Positions 31,725-44,185 of a stretch of 47,976 bases of DNA are shown here, in pieces. The stretch lies in NCBI GenBank assembly GCA_037447655.1, contig JBBHKE010001921.1, forward strand, positions 1 to 47,976. Direction: 5' to 3'. Each line of letters starts with the position of its first letter. Positions within the stretch are counted from its first letter, which is position 1. The position numbers were made by a program, and so were the translations under genes. This DNA is from Zygnema cylindricum. Lineage: Eukaryota; Streptophyta; Zygnematophyceae; Zygnematales; Zygnemataceae. Under the pieces are notes generated by a model. The model worked only from the letters and a program-made list of their open reading frames with translations, was not told where the DNA came from and made no database searches.

Positions 31725-34469
31725 TCATATCCGTCGAGCCCTTAACAAATAGTCGGCAATCACATAAGTATTCCAGAGACTGTGGAGCAACATCGAGGGT
31801 AAGAGGTTTCGAGATCGCACAAAAACGGTTCCGAGAATCACTCCTAAGAATGCGAGAGACAGCAGCCGCTGTGGTTGGAAATGGACCAATGCAAATATTA
31901 TGGAACTGACTCCTATGGCTCCTCCAATGGGAAGATAACGGGTCAACGACGGTAGTAAAAACCCTCGAAACAGGACCTCTTCCCATATCGGGGCACAAAT
32001 CGATAATACTAACACAAAAAAGAACATCGAGAGTGGTTCCTTGAGACACTGTTCAACCTGAGTCGGTGAAGGAAAAGCCACGGGAACTGGTAGTAACATA
32101 ATATTCATAACCATTAACATTTTGACGAGTGGAAACGAGAAACACGCCACAATGACTTCCAGCGGCCACTTGCCCTTCCATTGGATGGAGAACCAGCCCT
32201 TGGGCAAAGGAAGGAAACGAAGGAGACATCGATAAAGAACCGAGAGTCCCACCGCCATTTCCGCCATATCTGTGAGAAGAGTATAGAAGGCCATTCCTCG
32301 AACCGAACTACTAAAGCTCCAAGGGAGGGCATGGGCAGCCAGAGGCATGCCCCAAGACCCGACAAACCAAAAGGCTGCGAACCACAGAATCATTACCTGC
32401 AAAAGATAACCACAAAAGATCAAACAAATCAAAAAATGAGTAAGTACAAATGAAACTCAACATCCGTACTGCGTAATGGTTTCTGTTTCTTTCTTTTCTT
32501 CTTTTCGTAAAATCAAAGAGGACAGAATTGAACACAAAAGAATCGATCTTTGAAGGGGGAGGATGAAACAAGGTTGAAGTGGAGCTAACGACAACACCCG
32601 TCGCTATTTTGGTAAAGATATTACTAGAGTAAATGCAAAATTAGAATGTACAGTACTAATTTATAGTTGAGAAACGTGGCAGATTGTACTCCACTCCCTT
32701 AAATAGTCATATTGCCACAATTTTAATATTGTCGGCCAAAAAAAAGCCGCGACCGAATGAGAGGTATCAACTCTAATAGCAATGGATGATCCAGTTTTCC
32801 TGAACAGACAAAATTGTACCAAAGGTCCCAATTTTAACGGAAAAGGCTAAGGGGCAGCCCAACCCAATTCAGGCCCGTGATATTGCTTCTGACAATTTTC
32901 ACATTTTAAAGTCGAATGGAAAATCTCTGGGCATTTAAGCACACAACTCTTACGAGTTGTGGCAGCAAACATTCATGGAAAAAAAGAATCAGAAATTTCC
33001 AAAATAAATGTTGTCAACATTTGTTTTCTGTAAAACACTATCATTTACGGAAATTCGCCAGAATAGTCACAAGACGAGGCTGTACAACTGCCACCTTCCT
33101 TCCACAATGCACAGTAACAAAAATAGGGCCATCTGACAAACCCTGTCTCTGACAAGCAGACAAAGTAAGCATCATCAGGAAATGAACGTTGACAACGACT
33201 CAATTGATGCAAGTGTTCTTGAAAGCATACCATCTCTTAATCTCTTAATCCATTCCTTAATCTCTTAGAAAAAATGGCTTACCAGGAATATCGTATCCCC
33301 TTTCCACGGCACCGTCCACAACTTCTCTCCTGGTCGTATATGCAGCAGCCATTCCAGCAGTTTCTACAAAGAAAAAGTTAGGAGAAGAAAGAAAAGTTTT
33401 AGTCACGTGAATTGACGCCTCTCTCCAACATTCTTCACATACTAGACGTCAGTATTGCCGTCTGTATCGTCCACTAGATTGACAAAAACTGCTATTTTTA
33501 CACAAATTGACTGATAAATTGACAAGCTCCTGGCGCCTTTTGATTGGCAGTTGCAAGTCGTTGCTGGTCGTTTTCTGTTACTGGAGTAACTGAAGGGACC
33601 CTCAATATGAAAGAGGGAATCTTGTAAATCCTCAGGGCCCGACCTGGGGGGTTGTACCAGGGTTCAGTTTTGCGTTCAATTTACTTTGAAGTTTTTTTTT
33701 TTTAGTGATGCAAGGACATGGGAGGCAGTGGTGGACACGTGGACTTCGCCTTCCACTTCATCATTCACAAAAATGGAGGAATTGACATGGAAGAACCTTA
33801 GCCCTAACTTCTCCTTGGTAACAAGCAATTCTTATTTTCGTCCTACCAACAACTTCAGTTGCTGAAAACGGCGCAATTCACGCTTCCAGTAAACCACAAC
33901 TGCAACCTTGCCCGAGGAAAAAGTACAACCTCTCCTCCAAAGAAAAATGGATTAAATAACAACTACAAAATTACAAAACTACAACAACAGTGCATAACTG
34001 AACTTCAAAATTCACCAATTTCATAGCACCGAAAAACGCACCAGAAAGGAAAAAACTAAGAGCTTACCTCTCCAAAACTGTACGAAGTCTCACGCTCCTT
34101 TCCAGCATCTTCCTGCTGGCTCTCCTCCCTAGCCCGCCCATCACTCTGCCTCTCACCAGGTCCTCCCTCTGCTTCTCTTCCTCCAACATCCTCCTCCCTA
34201 AGAATCCTATCCGCCTCTCCAGAATCTTCCAGGAAGCCGCTGCCTCCAGCCTTTCCCCATGCTCTCCTTCCTAACAATCTTTTCCTCCCTCGAGTCCGTA
34301 CAAAACGACATGGCTCCCCATTCGAATAAAAGCTCCTCTGCTGCTGCAGAGTCCAGGATTTCGCACGTGCAAAAAGTGGTCCAGCAGATGGCGCTGCTCT
34401 CACCACCTCTAGCTGCAGCGCTGAACAGCGAAGGGCCACGTGGCAGGCGTGGGTGCCCGCGGCGGCCAT
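31725..34469 (-). CDS. CPBP (type II CAAX-like) intramembrane protease, probably plastid
   Basis: Three-exon gene, 384 codons: exon 1 34068-34469, exon 2 33283-33363, exon 3 31725-32396. All splice sites are GT-AG and all introns phase 0. Residues 1-134 form a basic, A/R/S-rich leader like a chloroplast transit peptide plus an acidic E/G/R/S-rich spacer. Exon 2 gives WTVPWKGDTIFL and exon 3 opens with VMILWFAAFWFVGSWGMP, as in plant CAAX-protease relatives. CPBP motifs are complete: EEVLFRG (E-E-x3-R), FALVHF (F-x3-H) and HSLWN (H-x3-N), among several hydrophobic helices. The start is the first ATG of the open exon, in a CpG-rich region. The family includes metal-dependent intramembrane proteases and non-proteolytic scaffolds; the substrate is unknown. 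Targeting is inferred from composition. Confidence 0.88.
32397..33282 (-). other. CPBP intron 2
   Basis: 886 bp, donor CTG|GTAAGC at 33282, acceptor TTTTGCAG at 32397. Phase 0: exon 2 ends F-L and exon 3 begins V-M-I-L-W. Plus-strand open frames inside (for example 32916-33152) show nothing recognisable. Confidence 0.82.
33364..34067 (-). other. CPBP intron 1
   Basis: 704 bp, donor GAG|GTAAGC at 34067, acceptor CTTTGTAG at 33364. Phase 0: it joins S-Y-S-F-G-E to K-L-L-E-W-L-L. No other gene seen inside. Confidence 0.8.
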
Positions 34470-36431
34470 GGGGCCGCAGCGAACGCACCGGACTTAGTTT
34501 CGGATTGCCATATTTTTGGTATGCATGTTTGCGCACGGTATTTTTTAGCATAATCGTGCGAAAATTGTTGGAAACACTATATGCAGATGTTACGTATTAT
34601 ACGCGTACTCTACTGTACAACACGCCTTGCGACGATTCCAAATTTCCATAGTTGTTCAAATCGCGCGATTTTTTCCTTTTTTCCGATTAGAACGTTTAAT
34701 TCGTGACTTTTGAATAAATCGGAAAAAAACGCGATGTACTTTCTGTCCGGTAAACTGAACGGCTAATTCACGGAAACTGTATGGTATTTTACGATGGTTG
34801 TACGGTTTTGTACGGTAAATGTACGAAATTTGACGAAAAGATACGTTGCACTTCGTAGTACTTTCTGTCCGGTAAACTGAACAGAAATTTTACGGAAATG
34901 TACGAAATTTTACCAAAAATGTACGAACTATTACGAAAAGATACGGAAAATGTACGAAAATGGTACAAACTGCGACATATGTGAAATTTATTTTTGCTTA
35001 CATGTACAAAATAGTACGGACGAAAATTCATTAACGATTTTTACGATTTTTTCAAAAGGTTCAATGCATAGTTGTCCTATTCGTACGGATTTCGACTTTT
35101 TCCCGAAAACTACGTAGTATTCGTTACTTTCATACCGTTCGTTAGTTTTCGCTGTACGATGTTCGAAAACGTACGGAAGCCGTCCCCTTAACCCTAAAAA
35201 ATCCTTAAAAAATCCTAAAAACGTACGGAAAACATACGAAAATGTACGTCAATGTACGACATGTGTACCCTAAAAAACCTAAGAGTACGGATAATGTAAG
35301 GCAGCTGTACTGTAATTTACCGGAATGTACGAAATGCACGGGAAGTACCCTAAACACCCTAAAATCCCCCCATCACAAACCCTAAAAGTACTGAAATATA
35401 CGGATGCCGTACGTAGATGTACGAAAAATGCAAGTCCGTATAACTGAAATATACGGAAAAGTACGAAAATGTACCTTAAAAATCTCAAAATAATAACCGT
35501 CAAACGTACGAAAAAATACGGCCACTGTACGTAAATGTACGAATAATAGTTGGCTGTTTAACATAAATATTTGAGAACGCACGAGAATTTACCCTAAAAC
35601 TCCTCATACCCCCTAAAAGTACTGAAATGTACGAAAATAGTACGCAAATGTACGAAAATGTACGGTTACATAGTCAAGTACGCATTTACATAGAAGTCCC
35701 ATGCGCATAACACGCACGGATTAAACTAACGATTACTACGTAAAGTGCGCATCAAACGATTTAGGAATTTTTAAAATTCGTACCTTATTTTGACTTTCAG
35801 ATTTCAAAAATTTTAAATATTCAATACCCTAAAAAACTGAAAAGTTCATCGAACTAACGGCGAGCGGCGGAATTTACGGCCCCTTTAAAAATTTCATCTA
35901 CCTAGCGGCGAGCGGCGGAATTTACGGCGCGTCTAAAATGTTCATCGAACTAACGGCGAGCGGCGGAATTTACGGCCCCTTTAAAAATTTCATCGACCTA
36001 GCGGCAAGCGGCGGAATTTACGGCGCGTCTAAAAAATTCAGCGAACTTCTGTAGCGTCTAGCGGCGAAATTTATGGCATCTCCAACGGCGGTTTCCTTCT
36101 GAAGACAGAGTGGAGTACAGATAAAAATACGCGCGCGCAAATGAAGCAACGTCTTATTTTAAAAAAAAATCGTACAATTTGAGAAACTACAGTAGCGAAT
36201 ACTACGTAGTTTTCGAAAAAAAGTCCAAATCCGTACGAATTGGACTTCTATGGCATTTTATAACATTTTTTTCATCGTTAAATGCGTATCGTGCGTAGTA
36301 TTCGCTCCTTCGTTTCGTGCGTATTATGCGCACGGGACAACTATGGTTCAATGCGTTTGTTACGTTTAATTCGTCGCGATTAAATCGTTCGCACTAAACG
36401 CCGTGAACAACTATGCAAATTTCCAATCGTT
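34470..36431. repeat. Inverted-repeat-bounded, GTACGAAA-rich segment upstream of CPBP
   Basis: Upstream of the CPBP start. 34632-34658 matches 36404-36430 inverted (24 of 27) and 35082-35123 matches 36196-36237 inverted (39 of 42). Between them GTACGAAA/GTACGGAA motifs recur dozens of times (34790-35660). GTACTTTCTGTCCGGTAAAC occurs twice (about 34738 and 34859). A four-copy 48-bp repeat lies at 35851-36042. This may be a decayed MITE-like element; the CPBP promoter must lie in or beside it. Confidence 0.6.
35851..36042. repeat. Four 48-bp tandem repeats in alternating dimers
   Basis: Four units sharing CGGCGAGCGGCGGAATTTAC. Units 1 and 3 continue GGCCCCTTT and units 2 and 4 continue GGCGCGTCT, so it is a duplicated dimer of about 96 bp. 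GC-rich inside AT-rich surroundings. Confidence 0.85.
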
Positions 36432-38174
36432 TTCGCACTTTTGAACTCACTTTGGTAGCTCGCAACAATTTAGCGATTCCAATTTTTTCGCACTTTTGTT
36501 TCATATCGTGTGGCATTCTTTAATCGCGTTTTGTCCTTTTTCGTTTTTTTTTTTAGTTCTGTGCTCAAGATGATTTACCATCGCGAATTTTAATAAAACC
36601 CGATATTATTAATATGCTTTTATCTTATAGTGCCTTGGAAGATTTGGTCATGTTCAAGCTAAGATTAATTATTCAATGGGCCATTTTCAAATGGGTTTTA
36701 TGAGCGACACTGTATAGGATATTGAGTCATTTTGTGTATACTAGATAAATTGTGTATTGTAGATACATTGTGTAGTAGGCTTTGCATTAACTTTGTCTTC
36801 CCTAAATTATTGAACCGACGGTCAAAATTTCAATACAATATAAAGCAACGTTCTGAAAACTTTTGGTGATTTTAAATAAATGTGTTTGTGTTTATTTCAA
36901 ACTGCAATAATTGGAAACCTTGGATTGAAATTATTGAGCTTTATCAATGAAGCGCGATGATAAACCATCTAACATGGAAAAAAAAACGTAAAAAACATCG
37001 AGAAAGCAACTGAAAAAAAATGAAAACGGGAGAAAGTAAAACCTAACAGAAAAACCTAACGAAAACCAACTTGACAGCAATAGACACACAAAGAAAGGAA
37101 AACTAACAAAGTAGCCCGGGAAGAATGACCAATGCTAAAACAACGACAATCGAGTAAGAAGTTACCTAAACAACCACCAATGAACTATTAACTCGTACGA
37201 ACAACCTTTCGAATCCTCCAAGAGAGCACGTTTAGGAAGATTTGGAACACGTTTGACTATCTTTGGGCAGAAGGGAGAAGAATGGAAGCTTGCAAACTAT
37301 GTAAAGCCACAAGTAAACGGTAACAATCTAACAACGTGGGAATTGGGTAAGGCTCTCAAGACCTCCGAAGATCGCCGACCACAAGTGCAAAGGAACTCGT
37401 CCAAATCAGAGCCCAAATAACCAACGACAATTAAAAACAGCCAAAAACCAGCATAATAAAAATATGTGATCACACAAAAAAGCTTTAGGATGACCCAAAT
37501 TGCCGATTACAAACACCATTTTCACTGTTTTAGTTTATTGTTTTAAAGCTTCGAACAACAAAAATACGGACAGGACTTCAATGAGTCCCCCGAGTCTGAT
37601 TTACTTATTTGACAGCCCGTTGATCGTTACATGAGACTTTTCTATTCGTCTAAGCTTTTTCTTGAGAACAAAACAAAAGTTTGTGTTTGTCATCTAGTGA
37701 CAACCTCCCTAATAAACTTTGTAATGTGGGTAGAGAAAATTGGCATGTCTTTTAGAGTAAAAGAAAGAAGAGAACGAGCCACGATGAAAATAGATCGTTG
37801 AAAAGAGAAGAAAACATCCGAAACATGAGGGATGTTAAGGGCAAGAATATGAGTATCCCCAACTTAACAACGAGAGTCAAGAGTGGAGAGCAAATAAAGA
37901 ACCAACTCTCTAAAGAGACAGTAGGGAGTCTACAAAGCTTCACTCACATGAGAGAAAATCAATGTCACGGTACAATGTGGGATAACCATGTGGCGGTATA
38001 ATGTCCTTTTGGATGGGTCGTATAGTAATAATAAGTTTATTAAAGCACGTGAGTCTCTAAGGAAATCCTTGATTGATATGTCAATTCACCAATGCCCACT
38101 CGTTATGCGCTTGTTTTCCTTTATTATTTTCTTGTTTTCCTGTACAGGTGGCCAATTCATGTATATATATATAA
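36432..38174. other. Intergenic, no gene recognised
   Basis: AT-rich, with purine-rich patches near 37000-37150 and 37750-37900. Open frames at 37752-37943 and 37798-38001 are short and lack recognisable motifs or codon bias. I see no RNA gene. Confidence 0.6.
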
Positions 38175-38961
38175 TAGTGTTGTGTATCGGTAAAAAAATT
38201 ATCGCGATAACACCGATACCGATAGTTATCGGTTATCGAACGGTCAGAGGTCCCGATATATTGGTCCGAGACCAACAAATTCCATATCGGCGATAACTTA
38301 AAAAATATAGTATGCATACAATAGTACTTTATAATCTACTGTATTATATTATTGACTTTATATAGCGTGGCATGCACGTATAAGAATCTGTTCCGCATCT
38401 GCTTAAGTGAAATTTATTACGGACAGCGCAACACATAAACGTTGACAAATTTAAAACAATACTTTATAGTTCTAAAGCTATAGTACCGAAACGAAAAAAA
38501 TAAATTACATTGTAAATTTGTAAATCAAACTTTTTCGAAAACCAGACGAACAGAGCAGACAAACAAATCTGTCAGACTGCCGCCATTTACTGCCATTTAT
38601 AAAAAAAAAATAACAGTAAAAAGGACATTCTGGAAGGGTATGGGAGCGTGGAACATAAAACCCCCTTAAATTAGAAATAATCAAGCAAATATCGCGATTT
38701 TTTCCCGAAATCGGGGGGAAGGGGGTCCGCAGCTCGTCCGGGGAATAGCCCGTGCACGACCGTACACTTAGTTGTACGGTCCGTACAGCTATCGCCGATA
38801 GTTATCGATATCGGTGTTTTCGCCGATAAACAACCGATAATATCGGTTGTTAATCGGCGATAACACCGATGTCGATATATTGTGCTAATATATCGATTAT
38901 CAACAACCCGAAAAAAGGCCCATATCGGTTATCGGCAAATCCTTGCCGGTACACAACACTA
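38175..38961. mobile_element. Non-autonomous TIR element (MITE-like), 787 bp
   Basis: The ends are inverted repeats: TAGTGTTGTGTATCGGTAA on the left and the reverse complement of TTGCCGGTACACAACACTA on the right. The subterminal regions are packed with ATCGGTTATCG/CGATAACCGAT motifs in both orientations. It lies in a (TA)n tract, so the TSD cannot be read. The TAGTGTTG-type end resembles hAT termini; this is an inference. No transposase coding. Confidence 0.75.
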
Positions 38962-38962
38962 A

Positions 38963-39055
<93 letters not shown>
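38962..39055. repeat. (TA)n microsatellite
   Basis: About 90 bp of nearly pure TA with two TTTA interruptions, directly next to the TIR element; a short (TA)n also precedes the element at about 38160-38172. It gives a spurious I-Y-I-Y open frame. Confidence 0.95.
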
Positions 39056-39058
<3 letters not shown>

Positions 39059-39921
39059 ATTGTTTTCGTGGATGACAACTGAACTTTACCAACACTTTTC
39101 AATGGTTTTCCTTTTGGTAATCACTCAAGTCTCGACTCCTATGGTTCCGATTGTGTTTTTCATGAGTGAAGTTTAAGTCGTTTCTACAAACTCCATGATC
39201 CCTTTTCAAACTTTATATCCATGATTATCATTCCTAAAATTTTCATTGTGAATCGATATCACGAATACAAGTGATTAATAGAGTGGGTTGAACACAAAAG
39301 TATGTCTTATTTGAACACAAAAAAATGCATTGCAAAAATATGTCTTGCAAATGTCAAAACGTCACTTAAATGTCACAAGCTCTTGGATCTTTTAGTATGT
39401 GAATGGTTCATGTTTTAAGACTTTTTAAGACTTCTTAAGACCATTTTTAAGACGGGCTTCATAATAGCATATGAATAGAGATGTCATTTGACCGATTCAA
39501 GCATCAGTGAACTTTGGAAAAAAGACCAATTTTTGAAAAGATTCCAAATCATACTTGCACCAAAAAGGGGAAAGCTCAAAATAACCGAAGAAAAACAGAC
39601 CGTGATATTAGTTTGGAACACGTTTTATCTTGGAGTTTTTTTAGTTTTTCCTAAATACTGTCAAAACTTAGCTATATAACAAAAATGATGCTCGGTGGAA
39701 AAGGGATTTTCCTAAAAAAAAAAATCCATCTCTGTAAAAAACCTTGATTGAAAACCTCAATTGAAAACCTCGACTGAAAACCTCGATAGAATATACAAAA
39801 CATTTGACTACGTTGACTTTCTACCTCAAAGAAACGAAAAAGAAAAAGTGTGTACATTAAGGCCTTGACCAAGGACTAACCAAAAAATAACTAGAATACG
39901 ACAAAACCTAATATTTATTAT
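39056..39921. other. Intergenic, 3' side of the alpha-mannosidase
   Basis: AT-rich. 39725-39790 has three to four copies of an AAAACCTYGATTG-type unit. The minus strand just after the mannosidase stop reads AAATAAATAATAAATA, which could serve as a polyadenylation signal. No gene recognised. Confidence 0.55.
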
Positions 39922-42900
39922 TTATTTCCGACTCAATACGAGAGAATAAGTCCGTATCTCCATCGGCCCAAGCTCCACCACAGTCGATCCCTTCTTGTGA
40001 GGCTTTCCTCGGAGAGAATTATTTTTCTCGTCTTTCTTATTACTTTGAAGATCTTCTCCCTCCACATTCCATTTAAGAGGACTCATAGTCGCCTTTTCTT
40101 GGTTTGCAGTAAGGCTCATTTCAACCACATCAATGACCTGGTTTTTCATGGGAGAGACACGAAGAAAAAAAAAAAACAAAAAAAGGAATATCTTAAAAGA
40201 GATTCAGAAGTACTACACCGTTTTCACTAGGAGATCGTCGATTACGAGGTACTACTGCACATCCCTATATTATACTAAAGGATTATATAATATAATAGTT
40301 ACTAAAAGAAGTCAATCACACCTCAAATCCTCACCTCTCCTCACCTCTCCTCACCTCACCTCACCTTTCTTCTCTCAAATTAGTAAAAATATTTGTTTAA
40401 GTCGACTGTGGCAATCGCCCAAAAAAGCAAGTCACGGTACTCTGATTTGCCATAAGAGAGTCAACAAACATATCAAAATCACTACTTTGTGTATTGAGCA
40501 CAATTTGCCGGCAATTGCTATGTAATTTGTTTAAGGATCTCTATAATCGATATATCGAGCCGACAACTAGAGTCGCCAATTTATCGCGATATACCAATAT
40601 CGATATCGCGACATCGTCAGCATCGGTATGCATTTTCATTGTCAGATTTTATACTCAGAATTTCCAGCCAATCAAGTTTTTGGTGAAGATTTGTTGAGAT
40701 ATGTTTTCTGTTTGGTAACAATTCTGTGCTTTTACCCGTCAATAATCGCCAGTTATCGTGATATCGATAACTATTGACAAAGTTCGATAAAAAATAAATT
40801 CCCAAGGTCTCAGTATCACGATATACCGGTATTTCGACACATTGGCTCTAAAGTAGACCAGTATACAACACTAAAAATCGGGCAAATCAGGCAACAACTT
40901 TGCCCAAAAGGCAATGGAATAGGAAGGGTATCCCTATTCACTAAAAAAAGGTTGTTTAATTTTTTTTTGTCAAAATCTTACCTCAAATTGGGCAAAAACT
41001 TTGTTCAGATCGACCGTGGCAATCGTAGACAGCTCCGTATCCTCTCCAATCTGTATCAAAACCCCGAAGTATTATTATCCGTCACTATTAGAGTTAGGGA
41101 ATTATCGGCGTCAATACTATATTAGAGTTGATTATACTACAATATATTCTGCCATGCTACACTAATTTATGATTTTGGGTTAAAAAGAAGTCACTCGAAT
41201 TAGAGTGTTCAACTCTATAGCCAAATAAAATAAGTACACAGACCATAAATTTGACCCAATGCCCAGGTACAAAAAAAAAGTATAGTGAAATTATAACAAT
41301 GAATATGGAATGTGAAACAAAGTTATTTGACTCAACTTCTCCAACCACATACAGAATCATCTTTCTAAAGAATGAAAATGGTATGGAAAACAAGAGATAT
41401 TTGTGTCGATTTAAAACGGTCGTAACCATGTGAAACAGATTGAACTTTTGAAGCTTTAAAAGTTTTTAAGCTTTAAAAGCTTTCAATGCACCAACAATAA
41501 CTTACCGTTTCGTCTTTTTCGAGACGACAAAAACAATGCCATTTTATGCACATCAGTGAGAAAACCCTAAAGATCGATTGAATCGAGTAGAAAACATCAT
41601 AAAAAACAATCGATAAGCTAAGTTTTTCGGTCTATCTACCTAGTCGATTTTGCCAACCACTAAACTAAACATTAATAATAAAAAAATCCAATAACAACTC
41701 CTTCAAAGGATAACCACAAATAACCAAGGGACACCAATCAAAAGGGGCCACCTTTCGACAACCTCCAATAGTAATTTCCATATTCATCGACTCGAAATAT
41801 ACTTCCGGAAACTTGTTGAAAATGTGAGGATCTAGATCATTCTTCGCTATATATTTAGCAGCCATGAGTCAGTATTGTTTAATCCTAAACCATTCTTGAA
41901 AATTAGCCCAAGAAAAGAAGTCTTGAACAAGAACATACGTGAAGTTTGATGCTTGTAAAAATAACAAGTGTAAATCCCCCTACCCCTACCCCCTCCCCCC
42001 CTCCCCCCCCCCCTCCCCCCCCCCCTCTCCCCGCCCTATCAGGGAGTCCCCAGTGTAGATCCAAGAGTGTGAAGAGGTACTTTAGAGAAAACCACGTTTG
42101 TTAAATTGACACCCATGAAAGTAAAAGCAATAAACGACAAACATGTTCCACTATGAGAATTTTTTACCCAAGCTCACCTTCAAAAATGAGTTAGAAAAAA
42201 ACCCTAAAAACCTTAGGCTCATTTCGCTTTCCTTCCTAATGATTTCTCCAAAATTGAGTTTAGTTTGTTTATTTGATTCCTCGAAATCAACAATTCTTAG
42301 GTTACATCGTTTTTTACGGTTTTCCATTATACATTCAAAAGTTTCGACAAGTTTCGACAATTTTTCGAAAAACTCCTCAGGAGTAAAATGGTAAAATTAA
42401 TTGTAATAATGTAAATGGAAACGTAAATGACGGTCGCAAATAAGTGGATAGATTTCACCTCTTGATCGGTGTCTTTCGACTATTTTCTAGTTATTTTCTG
42501 AAAGGATTGTTGATAAACTTTTTAATTTTATACGTTTCTTTCGTTGGTTGACAAAATCAACTCGGTAGACAAACCAAAAAACTAGATTTACCGGTTTTTT
42601 TTCGGATATCTTTTGGTCGATTTGACCAATCTTTCCAATGTGCTCTTGTTTTGTTGATATACAAAGATGTCGTTGTTTTTGTGGTCTTTAGAGGGAGAAT
42701 GGGAGGAGGGGGGGAGGAGGTGGAGGGGGGGAGAGAGGGGGAAGGGGAGAGGGAGGGGGAGGAGGAGGAGACGGGGAAGGGGGAACAACAAAATAGAAAA
42801 TTGAGTAGAAGAGGAACTGACCTCAAAAATGTGAGCTAGTCGAAGCAAAACACGCTTGTTAGCGAGTTCCTGCACCATTGTGAAGCCCACACAATGAAGA

Positions 42901-44100
42901 AGATATATTGGTATGATATACTGATATATTGATATGTATACATCTTTTATTGTATATATCAATATCTTTTATGCATATATAGATATTGGATTTGACAACA
43001 CCAATTTTAGTTGCCAGTAATAATAACACGATAACAGCAGTAATAACAATAACAACAATAACAATAGAAACTATAATGATAATAATAACAACAATAATAT
43101 TAATAATAACAATAACAGCCGCAATAACGATAACAAAAATAATAACAATCATGACAATAATAATAACAATACTAATAACAATTCTTCGAGGCATTCTAAC
43201 ACAATAGTTCGTTGCACAACAACAACATGTGGATCTCAACCAACCACATAGAGATATCTGTTGCCAACATGAATTGGTATGAACCATCCTATTTTCCTTA
43301 ACGACTTATAGTCCCTTTAGCAATAAGAAATCATAGGCTTTCAAATATAGGAACATCCACTTTAGACCTTTGTTTCATAAAAATACACTTGTTTTAATTA
43401 GACACACCGGGGTCTCCCGTAAATGGACAACTCTCTCCAGATTGCCTCACACTCTCTCTCTCCCTCCCTCTCTGCTTTGGGAAGTACAAATATATTCACC
43501 TGAAGGGTTATTATAACCACATTGGAAGGCAACTCAAAACCCTCCGAGGCTGAAAACCTCAGTGTGTGTTTCTCTTTCCAGCTGTTACCAACCTCTCCCT
43601 CCTGTTCCCACCAATCCAGCACGGAAACATCAATATAGTATTACAACCTTCTCTATTGGTTTTTATTATAACCTTCTCTATTGGTTTCTCTATTCCTGCC
43701 GTAGATCGATTGTGCGAAAAACAATCGGAAACACTATTTGTGGTAAACCCGCGGTAAACTCATACTACATATTACTGTATACTGTATTATACCGTATAAC
43801 ACTGCAGACATAGCAGAGGTTACCACATATAGCATTTCTAATTATTTTCGCACGTTTTAACTATGGTTCTGATGAGGACCAGTGAACAAGTGGCAGTTGT
43901 TTACCTCTTCAGTGAAGGCTAACTGCAGAGGCATCAGCACTCGTTGCGCCAGCTGGCGACGCCACCTGGCGGCTTCTTGTGAAGGTGCCAGCTGGACGTA
44001 GTACTTTCCAGTCACCTGTGGCCAGCCAGGCAACAACATCATTTTAAAACTCGTATTTAAGACTTCCTCTTTTCCCTCCCCCTCTCCCTGCCCCTCTTTT

Positions 44101-44185
<85 letters not shown>

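Noticed and set aside
35851-36042. CRISPR-like array
   Set aside because: Direct tandem repeats without unique spacers, in a plant nuclear setting.
38869-39075. I-Y repeat protein
   Set aside because: Translation of (TA)n.
41665-41865. 66-codon frame starting [19 protein letters not shown], possible nested gene or extra exon
   Set aside because: Not required by the mannosidase frame, which joins cleanly without it, and not recognised. Could be a remnant but cannot be supported.
42859-43287. 142-codon I/V-rich frame
   Set aside because: Translation of an AAT/AAC repeat within a mannosidase intron.
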